Source: an uncultured Alphaproteobacteria bacterium (GTDB taxonomy: Bacteria; Pseudomonadota; Alphaproteobacteria; RF32; CAG-239). From it: a stretch of DNA of 51,233 bases. Position numbers and translations under genes: made by a program. This document shows, piece after piece, positions 1-8,279 of the stretch. Every line of letters begins with the position of its first letter. Within the stretch, counting starts at the first letter, position 1. The notes below the pieces were generated by a model, which was given only the letters and a program-made list of their open reading frames with translations, did not search any database and was not told the DNA's origin. The stretch covers positions 1 to 51,233 of the forward strand of contig CALXWE010000009.1 in NCBI GenBank assembly GCA_944392295.1. The letters run 5' to 3'.

Positions 1-27
1 GTTCTCGCCTATCTCCCGCCTGAATAC

Positions 28-54
28 AAAAAGGCTCCCTTGCGGGAGCTTTTT
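28..54. terminator. bidirectional intrinsic terminator
   Basis: A GCTCCC/GGGAGC stem with a 4-nt loop is flanked by A-rich sequence on the left and a T run on the right, so it can terminate in both directions. On the minus strand it follows the 3' end of tRNA-His directly. On the plus strand it would close a gene lying left of the window. Confidence 0.75.
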
Positions 55-58
55 CTAC

Positions 59-135
59 TGGGGCGGACGATGAGGCTCGAACTCACGACAACCGGTACCA
101 CAAACCGGGGCTCTACCAACTGAGCTACGTCCGCC
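59..135 (-). tRNA. tRNA-His (anticodon GTG)
   Basis: The minus strand folds into a complete cloverleaf: acceptor GCGGACG/CGTCCGC, D arm, anticodon stem CCGGT/ACCGG enclosing loop TTGTGGT (anticodon GTG), and a T arm with loop TTCGAGC. A G lies at position -1 (base 135) opposite C73 (base 62), and CCA is encoded at 61-59. The G-1:C73 pair is the identity element read by classical HisRS. Some alphaproteobacteria have lost it, so this lineage keeps the ancestral type, consistent with the canonical hisS at 11.6 kb. Confidence 0.96.
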
Positions 136-320
136 ATTGACTATTGCCTTTTACTAACATTAATCTCAAAAGTCAATAAAAATTATTGCCCGCTAAAAAT
201 ATTTTTATAAACTCTCGATTCGCAACTCAAAAAAATCTAATATCTTAACTCTTTCTTTTACTTTTCATTTTATCTTACCCCTCAAAAGATACTTTAACCC
301 AACAAAAGAGATAATTAATT

Positions 321-1499
321 ATGAAATATATAAAATACGTCATCTGTGCCTTAATACTTACTCTCATAACCACCGGCAAAACTTTTGCCTCCACTTCATC
401 CATTTTGATTGATGCTAAAAGCGGTAACGTTTTATATGCCGATAATGCTGATGTTCGCCGCTATCCGGCTTCACTTACCAAATTAATGACTCTTTACATA
501 ACTTTTAACGCCCTGGAAACCGGCAAACTCAAACTTGATGATGAATTAAAAGTATCTTACACCGCTGCCAACCGCTCTCCTTCAAGATTAGGCTTAGTCC
601 CCGGTAAAACTATCGATGTTAAAACCGCTATTTTAGCTACCATTATAAAATCTGCCAACGATTGCGCCACCGTTTTAGGAGAATCTTTGGCCAAAGACGA
701 ACGCTCGTTTGCCATATTAATGACTGAAACCGCTCGGCAGCTTGGTATGAAGAACACCACATTTAAAAATGCTTCCGGTTTGCCCCATTCGCAACAAAAA
801 ACTACCGCTCGCGATATGGCAATTTTAGCAGCCGCCATTTATCACCATTTTCCGCAATATTATTCATGGTTTTCCATTCAAGAATTTTCTTATCAAGGAA
901 AGACTTATCGTTCTCATAACGATTTACTCAAAGAATTTGACGGAGCCGATGGTCTAAAAACCGGTTTTACCGCCGCTGCCGGATATAACATCATAACCTC
1001 TGCCAAACGCGGCAATCACCGTGTAATTGCCGTAACCATGGGACATGATACTCAAGACAATCGCGATAAAAAAGTTTATGCCATGATGGATAAAGCCCTA
1101 ACTCAAATGGCAAAAACCGATGTAATCGATTCTCGTAAGCTCGCCTCAGCTATTGATAAAAACACACCTGCTAAGAGAACCACCAAACTTGCCTCAGCCT
1201 CAAGTTATCTGCCTAAAAAGACCAAAGGAGGCAACTGGGCAATTCAAATCGGTTCATTTTCAAACTATAATAAGGCTCAAAGCCATGCTCAGAAAATTAA
1301 AAACAAGCTGGCCGGAAAATTTGCCGTTCGTAATACCGATATTGAAAAATTTACCCAAAACGGCAAAACCTTATATCGCGCAAAACTGGTAGGTCTTGCC
1401 CAAAACGATGCTCAAAAAGCGTGTTCGGTCTTGAAAAACAATAATCAAGCTTGTATGGTAACCTCATATAAACCTAACAGCGCATATGCTCAAAAATAA
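321..1499 (+). CDS. D-alanyl-D-alanine carboxypeptidase with C-terminal SPOR domain
   Basis: A penicillin-binding protein of the PBP5/6 (peptidase S11) type, which trims the terminal D-Ala from peptidoglycan stem peptides in the periplasm. A Sec signal peptide occupies about residues 1-23. The three active-site motifs are present: SLTK (Ser51, Lys54), SAN (111-113) and KTG (213-215). Instead of the membrane-anchoring C-terminal helix of E. coli PBP5, residues about 304-385 form a SPOR domain (starting GNWAIQIGSF), which binds denuded glycan and targets proteins to the septum. This domain order is common in alphaproteobacteria. The mipZ-like gene begins 2 nt after its stop, so the two are probably cotranscribed, which fits a division role. 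Confidence 0.93.
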   Translation: MKYIKYVICALILTLITTGKTFASTSSILIDAKSGNVLYADNADVRRYPASLTKLMTLYITFNALETGKLKLDDELKVSYTAANRSPSRLGLVPGKTIDVKTAILATIIKSANDCATVLGESLAKDERSFAILMTETARQLGMKNTTFKNASGLPHSQQKTTARDMAILAAAIYHHFPQYYSWFSIQEFSYQGKTYRSHNDLLKEFDGADGLKTGFTAAAGYNIITSAKRGNHRVIAVTMGHDTQDNRDKKVYAMMDKALTQMAKTDVIDSRKLASAIDKNTPAKRTTKLASASSYLPKKTKGGNWAIQIGSFSNYNKAQSHAQKIKNKLAGKFAVRNTDIEKFTQNGKTLYRAKLVGLAQNDAQKACSVLKNNNQACMVTSYKPNSAYAQK

Positions 1500-1501
1500 A
1501 C

Positions 1502-2176
1502 ATGGCACAGGTACTTGTAATTAACAGCTCCAATACCGGCTCGGGTAAAACTCTTTTAGCCGCACATCTTGCGGTAATGCTCTCTCGCGACTATAAAGTT
1601 GCCGTCGCCGACAGCTTAAAAGATGAAAGCCAGTTAGCAAATTTTATTGCCAAACGCTATAATTTAAACTTAGTAAAAAATTATCATTTACCCGTACCGC
1701 AATATTATGCATTAAAAAAAGATACCTTAAACGAAATATCCAAAGAGTTTGATGTTATCATCTTAGATTCGCCCGAAAGTGAATATTTTAAGTATGCCGA
1801 TATTTTTGTAACTCCGTTGCATTCTGAAGAAGGTATAAACTCTTTAAGTTCAAAAAACAGTCTTTACGCTTCTTTAATTTGGGAAGCTAAAAAACAACGC
1901 GCCGCCTTGGGTAAAAGCGCCTTTCGCTGGGTAGCTTGTTTAAATGACGACTATACACCCGAACAATTAGGGCTTTTAGAACAAAATGCCAAATTTTTAG
2001 GCTTTGCCGTATCTCCCGTTTTACAAAACCGTAATGAATACAAGCTTGGTTTGGAGCAAGGGTTGACAGTACTCGACAAAGACCAGCCCGAACTTAAAAC
2101 TTTGTTTGATTTACCTGATTTATATGCACGTCGTAATTTAAAAAAGATTGCCGAATTTATATGGCAGAACAAGTAA
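1502..2176 (+). CDS. mipZ: MipZ-like ParA/MinD-family ATPase with atypical P-loop
   Basis: A 224-residue P-loop ATPase. MipZ forms an ATP-dependent gradient from the ParB-bound pole and inhibits FtsZ away from midcell. Similarity to Caulobacter MipZ, as recalled, is clearest in the middle and C-terminal parts: an IWEAKKQRAAL segment (MipZ has VWEGRKQRA), the preceding DIFVTPLHS strand, and the LTVLDKD and YARRNLKKI blocks. The N-terminal nucleotide loop is unusual. Residues 8-17 read NSSNTGSGKT, so the signature lysine of the deviant Walker A (KGGxGKS/T) is Asn11 and the following Gly is Thr12; Lys16 is retained. The protein is also shorter than typical MipZ (roughly 270-300 residues). A generic ParA-like ATPase remains possible. 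Confidence 0.75.
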   Translation: MAQVLVINSSNTGSGKTLLAAHLAVMLSRDYKVAVADSLKDESQLANFIAKRYNLNLVKNYHLPVPQYYALKKDTLNEISKEFDVIILDSPESEYFKYADIFVTPLHSEEGINSLSSKNSLYASLIWEAKKQRAALGKSAFRWVACLNDDYTPEQLGLLEQNAKFLGFAVSPVLQNRNEYKLGLEQGLTVLDKDQPELKTLFDLPDLYARRNLKKIAEFIWQNK

Positions 2177-2250
2177 ATTTTACTTTACGAGCCAAATATT
2201 TTGGGGCAAGATACACTCATCAATTATTAAAAATATAAGGAAACATACAC

Positions 2251-3870
2251 ATGATAAAAACTATCAGCACAACTCCTTATACCGACCAAAAAATGGGAAC
2301 GGCCGGTATCAGAAAAAAATCTAAAATAGTAACTCAACCAAATTACATTGAAAACTTTGTTCAAAGTCTGTTTGATGCCATCGGCGGCGTTGAAGGACAA
2401 ACCTTTGTTTTGGGCGGAGACGGACGTTACTTTAACGATATAGCCATTCAAAAGATAATTAAAATTTCCGCAGCCAACGGGATGAAAAAACTAATTGTCG
2501 GTCAAAACGGTTTAATTTCCACACCGGCATCATCAAAAGTTTTGTTAAAAAATCATGCCGACGGCGGATTGGTTTTATCTGCCTCGCACAACCCCGGTGG
2601 TGAAAACGGCGACTTTGGTATAAAATACGCCACCAAAAGCGGCGGACAATGTTCATCTAAAATAAGCGATGCCATTTATGCCCGTACCAAAGAAATTACC
2701 TCTTATAAAATCTTTGATGCCGCAGATGTTGATTTAAGCCGCATCGGCACACAAAAAATGGGGGATATGGAAATTGAGGTTATCGACCCCATTAAAGATT
2801 ACGTTGAAATGATGGAAGGTATTTTCGACTTTGCCGCCATTAAAAAATTATTCAAGAGCGGATTTAAGTTTGCTTTCGATTCCATGAACGCCGTAACCGG
2901 TCCGTATGCTCTTAAAATTTTTGAAGAAATTTTAGGAGCTCCCAAGGGCTCGGTTCGGAACTTTATTCCTAAGCCGGATTTCGGCGGCTTACACCCCGAC
3001 CCGAACTTAATTTATGCTAAACATTTGGTAGATGAAATGTATTCCGACAACGGGCCCGACTTTGGTGCTGCCAACGATGGCGACGGCGACCGTAATATGA
3101 TTTTGGGACACAAATTTTTTGTAACTCCGAGCGATAGCTTAGCTATTTTAACCGATAATTACAAGCTCATCCCCGGTTACAAAAACGGCATTTTCGGAGT
3201 TGCTAAATCAGCTGCTACCTCTACCGCCGTTGAACGTGTTGCTAAAGCATTAAACATTGGCTATTATGAGGTGCCTACCGGTTGGAAATATTTCTGCAAT
3301 TTAATGGATTCTAACCGCATTACCTTCTGCGGTGAAGAAAGCTTCGGTACCGGCTCCAGCCACATTCGTGAAAAAGACGGTATTTGGGCAGTTTTATTCT
3401 GGCTCAATATTATTGCCGCAACCGGAAAATCAGTCGAGCAAATCACTCGTGATTTCTGGAAAAAATACGGACGTAGTTATTACTTACGCTTCGACTTTGA
3501 AGGTATAGATACGGCAGTTGCCGATAAATTAATGGCCGATTTAGAAGAAAAACTTCCGTCATTAAACGGCAAAACCTTAGGCAACTACCAAGTATTAAAT
3601 GCTGCTCCGTTTGTATATAACGATCCGGTTGATGGAAGTTCTACTAAAAACGGTTTAATCATACGTTTTACCGACGGTTCACGTATTGTTTACCGTTTAT
3701 CGGGAACAGGTACCAATGGTGCAACCTTGCGAGTTTATCTTGAGGCTTATGAGAAAAATAATTTTGATGAAGAGCCCCTCAAAATGTTGCAAGGAGTTGC
3801 TCAAATTGCCATGGAAGTTGCTGAAATCAGTAAGCGTACAGGCAAGACCAACGCCGATGTAACAACTTAA
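2251..3870 (+). CDS. pgm: phosphoglucomutase (alpha-D-glucose 1,6-phosphomutase)
   Basis: Interconverts glucose-1-phosphate and glucose-6-phosphate, linking glycolysis to glycogen and nucleotide-sugar synthesis. The 539-residue length fits the Pgm1-type family. The phosphoserine loop SASHNPGG has the catalytic Ser at 112. The metal-binding loop DGDGD spans 276-280, and the sugar-binding GEESFG lies near 367. The ATG is preceded by AAGGAAA. An inverted repeat follows the stop and may end the transcript before cckA. Confidence 0.96.
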   Translation: MIKTISTTPYTDQKMGTAGIRKKSKIVTQPNYIENFVQSLFDAIGGVEGQTFVLGGDGRYFNDIAIQKIIKISAANGMKKLIVGQNGLISTPASSKVLLKNHADGGLVLSASHNPGGENGDFGIKYATKSGGQCSSKISDAIYARTKEITSYKIFDAADVDLSRIGTQKMGDMEIEVIDPIKDYVEMMEGIFDFAAIKKLFKSGFKFAFDSMNAVTGPYALKIFEEILGAPKGSVRNFIPKPDFGGLHPDPNLIYAKHLVDEMYSDNGPDFGAANDGDGDRNMILGHKFFVTPSDSLAILTDNYKLIPGYKNGIFGVAKSAATSTAVERVAKALNIGYYEVPTGWKYFCNLMDSNRITFCGEESFGTGSSHIREKDGIWAVLFWLNIIAATGKSVEQITRDFWKKYGRSYYLRFDFEGIDTAVADKLMADLEEKLPSLNGKTLGNYQVLNAAPFVYNDPVDGSSTKNGLIIRFTDGSRIVYRLSGTGTNGATLRVYLEAYEKNNFDEEPLKMLQGVAQIAMEVAEISKRTGKTNADVTT

Positions 3871-3882
3871 TTTTTACCATCG

Positions 3883-3910
3883 CATCAGGCAGGTTAAACC
3901 CTGCCTGATG
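3883..3910 (+). terminator. 11-bp hairpin between pgm and cckA
   Basis: CATCAGGCAGG and CCTGCCTGATG form a perfect 11-bp stem around loop TTAAAC, starting 13 nt after the pgm stop. Only three T follow, so it is a weak intrinsic terminator at best. It also overlaps an upstream in-frame ATG (3908) of cckA, one reason to reject that start. On the minus strand the apex reads AGGGTTTAACCT, the same as the hairpin before hppA at 45891. Confidence 0.6.
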
Positions 3911-3928
3911 TTTGGGAAAGAACTTTCA

Positions 3929-6514
3929 ATGTTAAACAAAAACAACATAAATCGCCCCGACAGAGAACTTGAAAAAGTTTTAAGCGCCTTGGTATATACC
4001 ATTGTGGCGCTGGTTTTGAGTATGTTTATGTTGTTTATTTATCCGCAATATTCACTTTACATAATCGTCATTGTTTTGGCAATCAGTGTATTATGTATCG
4101 GGCTTGCCATTAAAATTATGAGCGCCAGCGAAGAAGCCATTACCTACGGCGGATTCGCTAACGAAATTCTTAACAGCCACAGTACCATAAATCGAATAGA
4201 TAATAACAAGGGCGAAGCTATTATTGAAAATTCGTTATCAAAAAAATTTTTCCAAGATACAACTGTCTTAACTTCCCTTCATACCCGTTTAATTGACGAG
4301 CGGCAAAATATTCTTAATTTTCAAAGACTGGAGCTTGCCTTAAAAAGTCTTAAATCGGAAAATGTAATTTTAAAACTCTATTCCAATGCCGAGGAAAAAT
4401 GGTATAAAGTTAAAGTCCGCCCATTGTATTTAAAAAAGAGCGATATTTTTGAAGAAGAATTTTCCATAAAACGGATTGAAAAAGAAACTTATTTTTTGTG
4501 GTCTTTAGCCGACATAACCGCCGAACAAAATATGGAAAAAATTTTTGAAGAAGAACGTAAAAAGCTGCACCACTTCATTAATCACTTACCGATAGGCGTA
4601 TATATTGCCGATTCCGAGTACAATTTAGAGTACATTAACGAAACTTTTGCCGTACAACTTTCTTTACCGCGTGAAGAACTGCTTGGTAAAAGCCTTAAGC
4701 TTTTAATACCCCATACTCAGGGAGCTTTAAATTCTAAAACCGACAATTATACCGGCTATGAGATATTTCAAACCGGACAGCATGAGAATATTGAGCTGTA
4801 CCTTTTACAAAATCGTTTCCGTGATGATGGTGTAGATAAAGTAAGCGGCTTAAGCCTACAAAAACTTCCAACCGATGCGGAACTTAAATCGACAATATCA
4901 TCATTGCAAGATAAGTTGCAATGGTTATTTAATACCAACCCCGGCGGCATTATTTTAACCGACAAGAAACAGATTATTTTATCGGCCAATGAGAAAGCCG
5001 ATGATATTTTAGAAGAGAAGCATTTGTTAAATCGTTCATTGAAAGATTTTTTCCAAGCTTCAACCTTAAAATTGCTTGAAGATATTTACCGTCAATATGC
5101 CGACAATTCTGAAAACAACACCATAAACAAAATAGAAACACGGTTAAAATCAGACAAAATAATACGCATATATACAGCTCCCCAGCGGCATCTTTACTCC
5201 AAAGGAGAAGATTTTAGCGGACTGGTATTGTACCTGGAGGATACCACCGAACAAAAGAACTTAGAGCTAAGGTTTGCCCAAGCTCAAAAGATGCAAGCCA
5301 TGGGTCAACTTGCCGGAGGAGTGGCTCACGACTTTAACAATCTTTTAACGGCGATGATAGGCTTTTGCGATTTATTATTGCAACGCCATGGTATCGGCGA
5401 CCCATCATTTGCCGACTTAATTCAAATTAAACAAAATGCCAATCGTGCCGCCGGTTTAGTACGTCAACTTTTGGCATTTTCACGTAAACAACCGTTAAAA
5501 CCCAAAAAGATAGACGTAACCGAAAACTTTGTAGATTTAAGCCATTTATTAAAACGTATTTTAGGCGAGCAGATAAGTTTGGAGTTTAACCACGGTAAAG
5601 ATTTAGGATTTATAAGAGTTGACCCGGTACAATTTTCGCAGGTTATTATTAACTTAGCGGTTAATGCCAAAGATGCCATGAACGGCAAAGGACTTCTTAA
5701 AATATCCACACACACCGAAAGCTTAACTGAGCCTTATCAATTCGGAGCCGACACCATATCACCTGGAGAATTTGTGGTAATAAGTGTACAAGATACCGGC
5801 TGCGGAATACCTGAAGAAAATTTAAGCCGCATATTTGAACCGTTTTTCTCTACCAAACAAAACGTCGTAGGTTCCGGTACCGGCTTGGGTTTAGCCATGG
5901 TGTACGGAATTGTTCGCCAAACCGAAGGCTTTATAAAAGTTGACAGCACTGTCGGCAAAGGCACAACTTTTTCCATCCACCTGCCCCGTTTTGACACTCC
6001 CGACGACGATACCGAGACCACTGAACATTCGGAAAACAGCACTCAAGCACCGATTCTTAATGCTGCCGCCGACGGACAAGCTCAAAAAATTATTGTCGGG
6101 CTCAATGTTTCCAAACTCGACCACCAACACGAACCGGCATCGGCTCCGCAAGATGTTAAAATTTTATTTGTTGAAGACGAAGATTCCGTAAGAGCTTTCG
6201 GGGTCAGAGCATTAAAGAAAAAAGGCTTTAACGTGAGTGCTTGCAATTGTGCCGAAAACGCACTAGATTTAATAAACAAAGGCGAAAGATTCAATTTACT
6301 TTTAACCGATATGGTAATGCCGGGTCTAAGCGGAGCAGATTTAGCCAAAGAAATAAAAAAGAGCCAGCCTGAAATAAAAATAATTTTAGCCTCAGGTTAC
6401 TCTGAAGAAATTGCCCGCCGCGAGCTGGCCGGTTCTGAAGATTTTGAATTTATAGCCAAACCCTACAGTTTGGGCGACTTAACCAAAAAAGTATTTGATG
6501 TAATAAACCGCTGA
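3929..6514 (+). CDS. cckA: CckA-like hybrid histidine kinase
   Basis: The master bifunctional kinase/phosphatase of the alphaproteobacterial cell cycle, feeding phosphate through ChpT to CtrA and CpdR. Order: two N-terminal membrane helices (about residues 20-65), PAS-like sensor segments (about 115-440), an HisKA domain with phospho-acceptor His467 in HDFNN, an HATPase_c domain (N box, DTGCGIPEENL, GTGLGLAM), and a receiver domain with Asp794 in LLLTDMVMPG. The 861-residue length and HK-REC architecture fit CckA, and its output regulator CtrA is encoded at 37.9 kb. The ATG at 3929 is chosen because GGGAAAG lies at good spacing, while the in-frame ATG at 3908 is inside a hairpin. Confidence 0.9.
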   Translation: MLNKNNINRPDRELEKVLSALVYTIVALVLSMFMLFIYPQYSLYIIVIVLAISVLCIGLAIKIMSASEEAITYGGFANEILNSHSTINRIDNNKGEAIIENSLSKKFFQDTTVLTSLHTRLIDERQNILNFQRLELALKSLKSENVILKLYSNAEEKWYKVKVRPLYLKKSDIFEEEFSIKRIEKETYFLWSLADITAEQNMEKIFEEERKKLHHFINHLPIGVYIADSEYNLEYINETFAVQLSLPREELLGKSLKLLIPHTQGALNSKTDNYTGYEIFQTGQHENIELYLLQNRFRDDGVDKVSGLSLQKLPTDAELKSTISSLQDKLQWLFNTNPGGIILTDKKQIILSANEKADDILEEKHLLNRSLKDFFQASTLKLLEDIYRQYADNSENNTINKIETRLKSDKIIRIYTAPQRHLYSKGEDFSGLVLYLEDTTEQKNLELRFAQAQKMQAMGQLAGGVAHDFNNLLTAMIGFCDLLLQRHGIGDPSFADLIQIKQNANRAAGLVRQLLAFSRKQPLKPKKIDVTENFVDLSHLLKRILGEQISLEFNHGKDLGFIRVDPVQFSQVIINLAVNAKDAMNGKGLLKISTHTESLTEPYQFGADTISPGEFVVISVQDTGCGIPEENLSRIFEPFFSTKQNVVGSGTGLGLAMVYGIVRQTEGFIKVDSTVGKGTTFSIHLPRFDTPDDDTETTEHSENSTQAPILNAAADGQAQKIIVGLNVSKLDHQHEPASAPQDVKILFVEDEDSVRAFGVRALKKKGFNVSACNCAENALDLINKGERFNLLLTDMVMPGLSGADLAKEIKKSQPEIKIILASGYSEEIARRELAGSEDFEFIAKPYSLGDLTKKVFDVINR

Positions 6515-6516
6515 TT

Positions 6517-7251
6517 ATGAGTACTAAGAACATACGCATTAAACAATTTCCTTTAGATTTCAAACCTCGTACCGAATTCGGACGTGCCGATTTTATGGTA
6601 GCCAACTGTAATGCTGATGCTCTGCATATTATTGAACTTTGGCCGCACTGGGCGTTTTTTGCGCTTTCGCTTTACGGTCCCAACGGCTGCGGCAAAACAC
6701 ACTTAGCTCATGTTTTTGCCGACCACGTCAGCGCTTGCTGCCCGCGGCCGATTCCCGTTTTAATAATTCCGGCCAATGCTGTTAACAACCGCAATGTAGA
6801 ACGCATCCACCGTGAAAATCCTTGCTTAGTGGTAGAAGATTTAACTCCTTCTGCCAACAACGAAGCTTTGTTCCATTTGTTTAATTTGTACCAAAACGAA
6901 GGCGGATATATTTTATTTACTTCAGAAGTTGCTCCGGCGCGAATGCATTTTAAGCTGCCCGATTTACAGTCTCGATTAAACATTATTCCGAGTGTGGCCA
7001 TTGGCGAACCTGATGATGAAATGTTAATGGCATTAATTGTAAAATTATTTAACGACCGCCAGATAATAATTTCGCAAGAAGTACTAAGCTACATCATGCA
7101 AAATATAGAGCGTTCATTTTCTTATGCACAAAAGTTGGTAGCCGAAATAGATAACATTTCACTTGCCTATAAAAGAGCCGTATCTGTGCCGATAGTAAAA
7201 GAAGCCATACTCTCTTTGCAACAAAGCGACACTCAACCGACCTTATTTTAG
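6517..7251 (+). CDS. hdaA: HdaA, DnaA-related regulatory inactivator
   Basis: A 244-residue protein resembling the AAA+ core of DnaA without its DNA-binding domain IV. Hda-type proteins work with the DNA-loaded sliding clamp to stimulate ATP hydrolysis by DnaA and prevent re-initiation. The Walker A is GPNGCGKTH (Lys60), and sensor-region LPDLQSRLN is typical of DnaA/Hda. The N-terminal IKQFPLDF resembles the clamp-binding motif of Hda. It starts 2 nt after cckA, so two cell-cycle regulators probably share a transcript. The neighbouring intergenic region at 7.7 kb carries CtrA and DnaA boxes. Confidence 0.88.
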   Translation: MSTKNIRIKQFPLDFKPRTEFGRADFMVANCNADALHIIELWPHWAFFALSLYGPNGCGKTHLAHVFADHVSACCPRPIPVLIIPANAVNNRNVERIHRENPCLVVEDLTPSANNEALFHLFNLYQNEGGYILFTSEVAPARMHFKLPDLQSRLNIIPSVAIGEPDDEMLMALIVKLFNDRQIIISQEVLSYIMQNIERSFSYAQKLVAEIDNISLAYKRAVSVPIVKEAILSLQQSDTQPTLF

Positions 7252-7267
7252 AGAAGAGCTAAAAGAT

Positions 7268-7678
7268 TTAGTTAAAAGCACCTGAAAATTTTTTATTACC
7301 GACCAAAGTAACCGCCGGAATTTTAATATTTTGGATTTGGTTATATTTTTCTTTAATAATTTTACAAGTTCCGTACAAAACCGCCTGGGCAGCGGATAAA
7401 GGAGCAGAGGTTGCAAACTCAAAATATTCACCCGGTTCCAATTCAGGAATTTCGCCCTTAAAACCTTCGGAATTATCGTAAAAGTTATTACCTTTATCAT
7501 CAGTAATGTTAAAATCTTTACCTAAAATCTGGATTCTGTCATCTGAATTATTTTCAATACGCAAATAATAACCGCAAGCGCCATTTTGGGCATCATCATC
7601 TTCCAAAAAAGCTTGGCATGCCGAAATAACGATATTATCGGTTTGTGTGGTTACGTAATCTGGTTCAAAATCCATCAA
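7268..7678 (-). CDS. apaG: ApaG-family protein
   Basis: A 136-residue single-domain immunoglobulin-like (fibronectin type III fold) protein. The recognisable run is the ApaG core: YYLRIENNSDDRIQILGKDF, then NITDDKGN, ELEPGEYFEF and ATSAPLS, matching the family's IEN...L..R.W.ITD...PVL.PGE.F.Y order. ApaG's biochemical role is not well settled; it has been linked to Co2+ resistance and Ap4A levels in enterobacteria. Convergent with hdaA (16 nt apart). Its upstream region holds the CtrA box cluster, so it may be cell-cycle regulated. Confidence 0.82.
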   Translation of the reverse strand: MMDFEPDYVTTQTDNIVISACQAFLEDDDAQNGACGYYLRIENNSDDRIQILGKDFNITDDKGNNFYDNSEGFKGEIPELEPGEYFEFATSAPLSAAQAVLYGTCKIIKEKYNQIQNIKIPAVTLVGNKKFSGAFN

Positions 7679-7685
7679 AGTATCC

Positions 7686-7762
7686 TTAACAAATTATTAA
7701 CATTACTGTTAACTATTAATTAACTTTTAAAGATTCGCAATCACAGCCCCAAGTTATACACA
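7686..7762. promoter_or_regulatory. cluster of three CtrA boxes, a GANTC site and a DnaA-box-like site
   Basis: Three perfect TTAA-N7-TTAA motifs lie at 7686-7700, 7709-7723 and 7716-7730, the last two overlapping. A near copy with N8 links 7697-7712. A GATTC (GANTC, CcrM site) lies at 7732-7736, and TTATACACA, matching the DnaA consensus TTATNCACA, at 7754-7762. The stretch is upstream of apaG on the minus strand. It could be a CtrA-controlled promoter or part of a replication-control region. Confidence 0.7.
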
Positions 7763-7793
7763 AAAAAAAGCTGAGGAGAAAAACCTCAGCTTC
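7762..7793 (-). terminator. intrinsic terminator of the cupin gene
   Basis: AAGCTGAGG/CCTCAGCTT stem followed on the minus strand by eight T. It ends the cupin transcript and separates it from the CtrA-box region and apaG. Confidence 0.85.
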
Positions 7794-7817
7794 AAGACAC
7801 TAGCTTAGAACCTATAA

Positions 7818-8180
7818 TTAAGCTCTGCCGTAAATATCCTCCAAACGGACGATATCGTTTTCATCTAGATTATCGCCGGTTTGAATTTCAATAAATTCTA
7901 CCATACTCTCGGTATCATTTTCGATTCGATGTTTTGTGTTAACCGGAATATAAACTGCTTCATCAACGGTTTTGGTAAGGATATCATCGCCCAAAGTAAC
8001 TTTAGCCGTACCTTTAACGATAATCCAATGTTCACCTCTGTAATGGTGCAACTGCAAAGAGAGTTTGCTATGCGGGTTAACACAAATTTTTTTAACACAA
8101 AAATTTTCTCCGCAATCTAACACTTCCCAAGTTCCCCAAGGGCGAGTGTCTTTATCACCGCGTTTGTAATTGTTAGACAT
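7818..8180 (-). CDS. cupin-domain protein resembling the C-terminal domain of mannose-6-phosphate isomerase type II
   Basis: A 120-residue single cupin. It carries RPWGTWEVLD, then SLQLHHYRGEHWIIVKGTA with the metal-binding HH...E pattern, then the second cupin motif VYIPVNTKHRIEN. This is the isomerase half of ManC/AlgA-type bifunctional GDP-mannose enzymes, here without the guanylyltransferase. It may isomerise fructose-6-phosphate and mannose-6-phosphate or act as another sugar-binding cupin. The ATG at 8180 is chosen because GGGGA precedes it at 6 nt; longer in-frame starts lack a ribosome site. It diverges from ptsP. Confidence 0.78.
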   Translation of the reverse strand: MSNNYKRGDKDTRPWGTWEVLDCGENFCVKKICVNPHSKLSLQLHHYRGEHWIIVKGTAKVTLGDDILTKTVDEAVYIPVNTKHRIENDTESMVEFIEIQTGDNLDENDIVRLEDIYGRA

Positions 8181-8279
8181 ATTATTCCCCATATTAAAAA
8201 GTATTAACAATTATACTTGATGAACGACAATATAAATAATATAAATAAAAAAACAAGACATATTTTTATAAGAGGCAAC

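Noticed and set aside
3908..3928. Upstream ATG for cckA
   Set aside because: It lies in the 3' arm of a perfect hairpin with no ribosome site; ATG 3929 has one.
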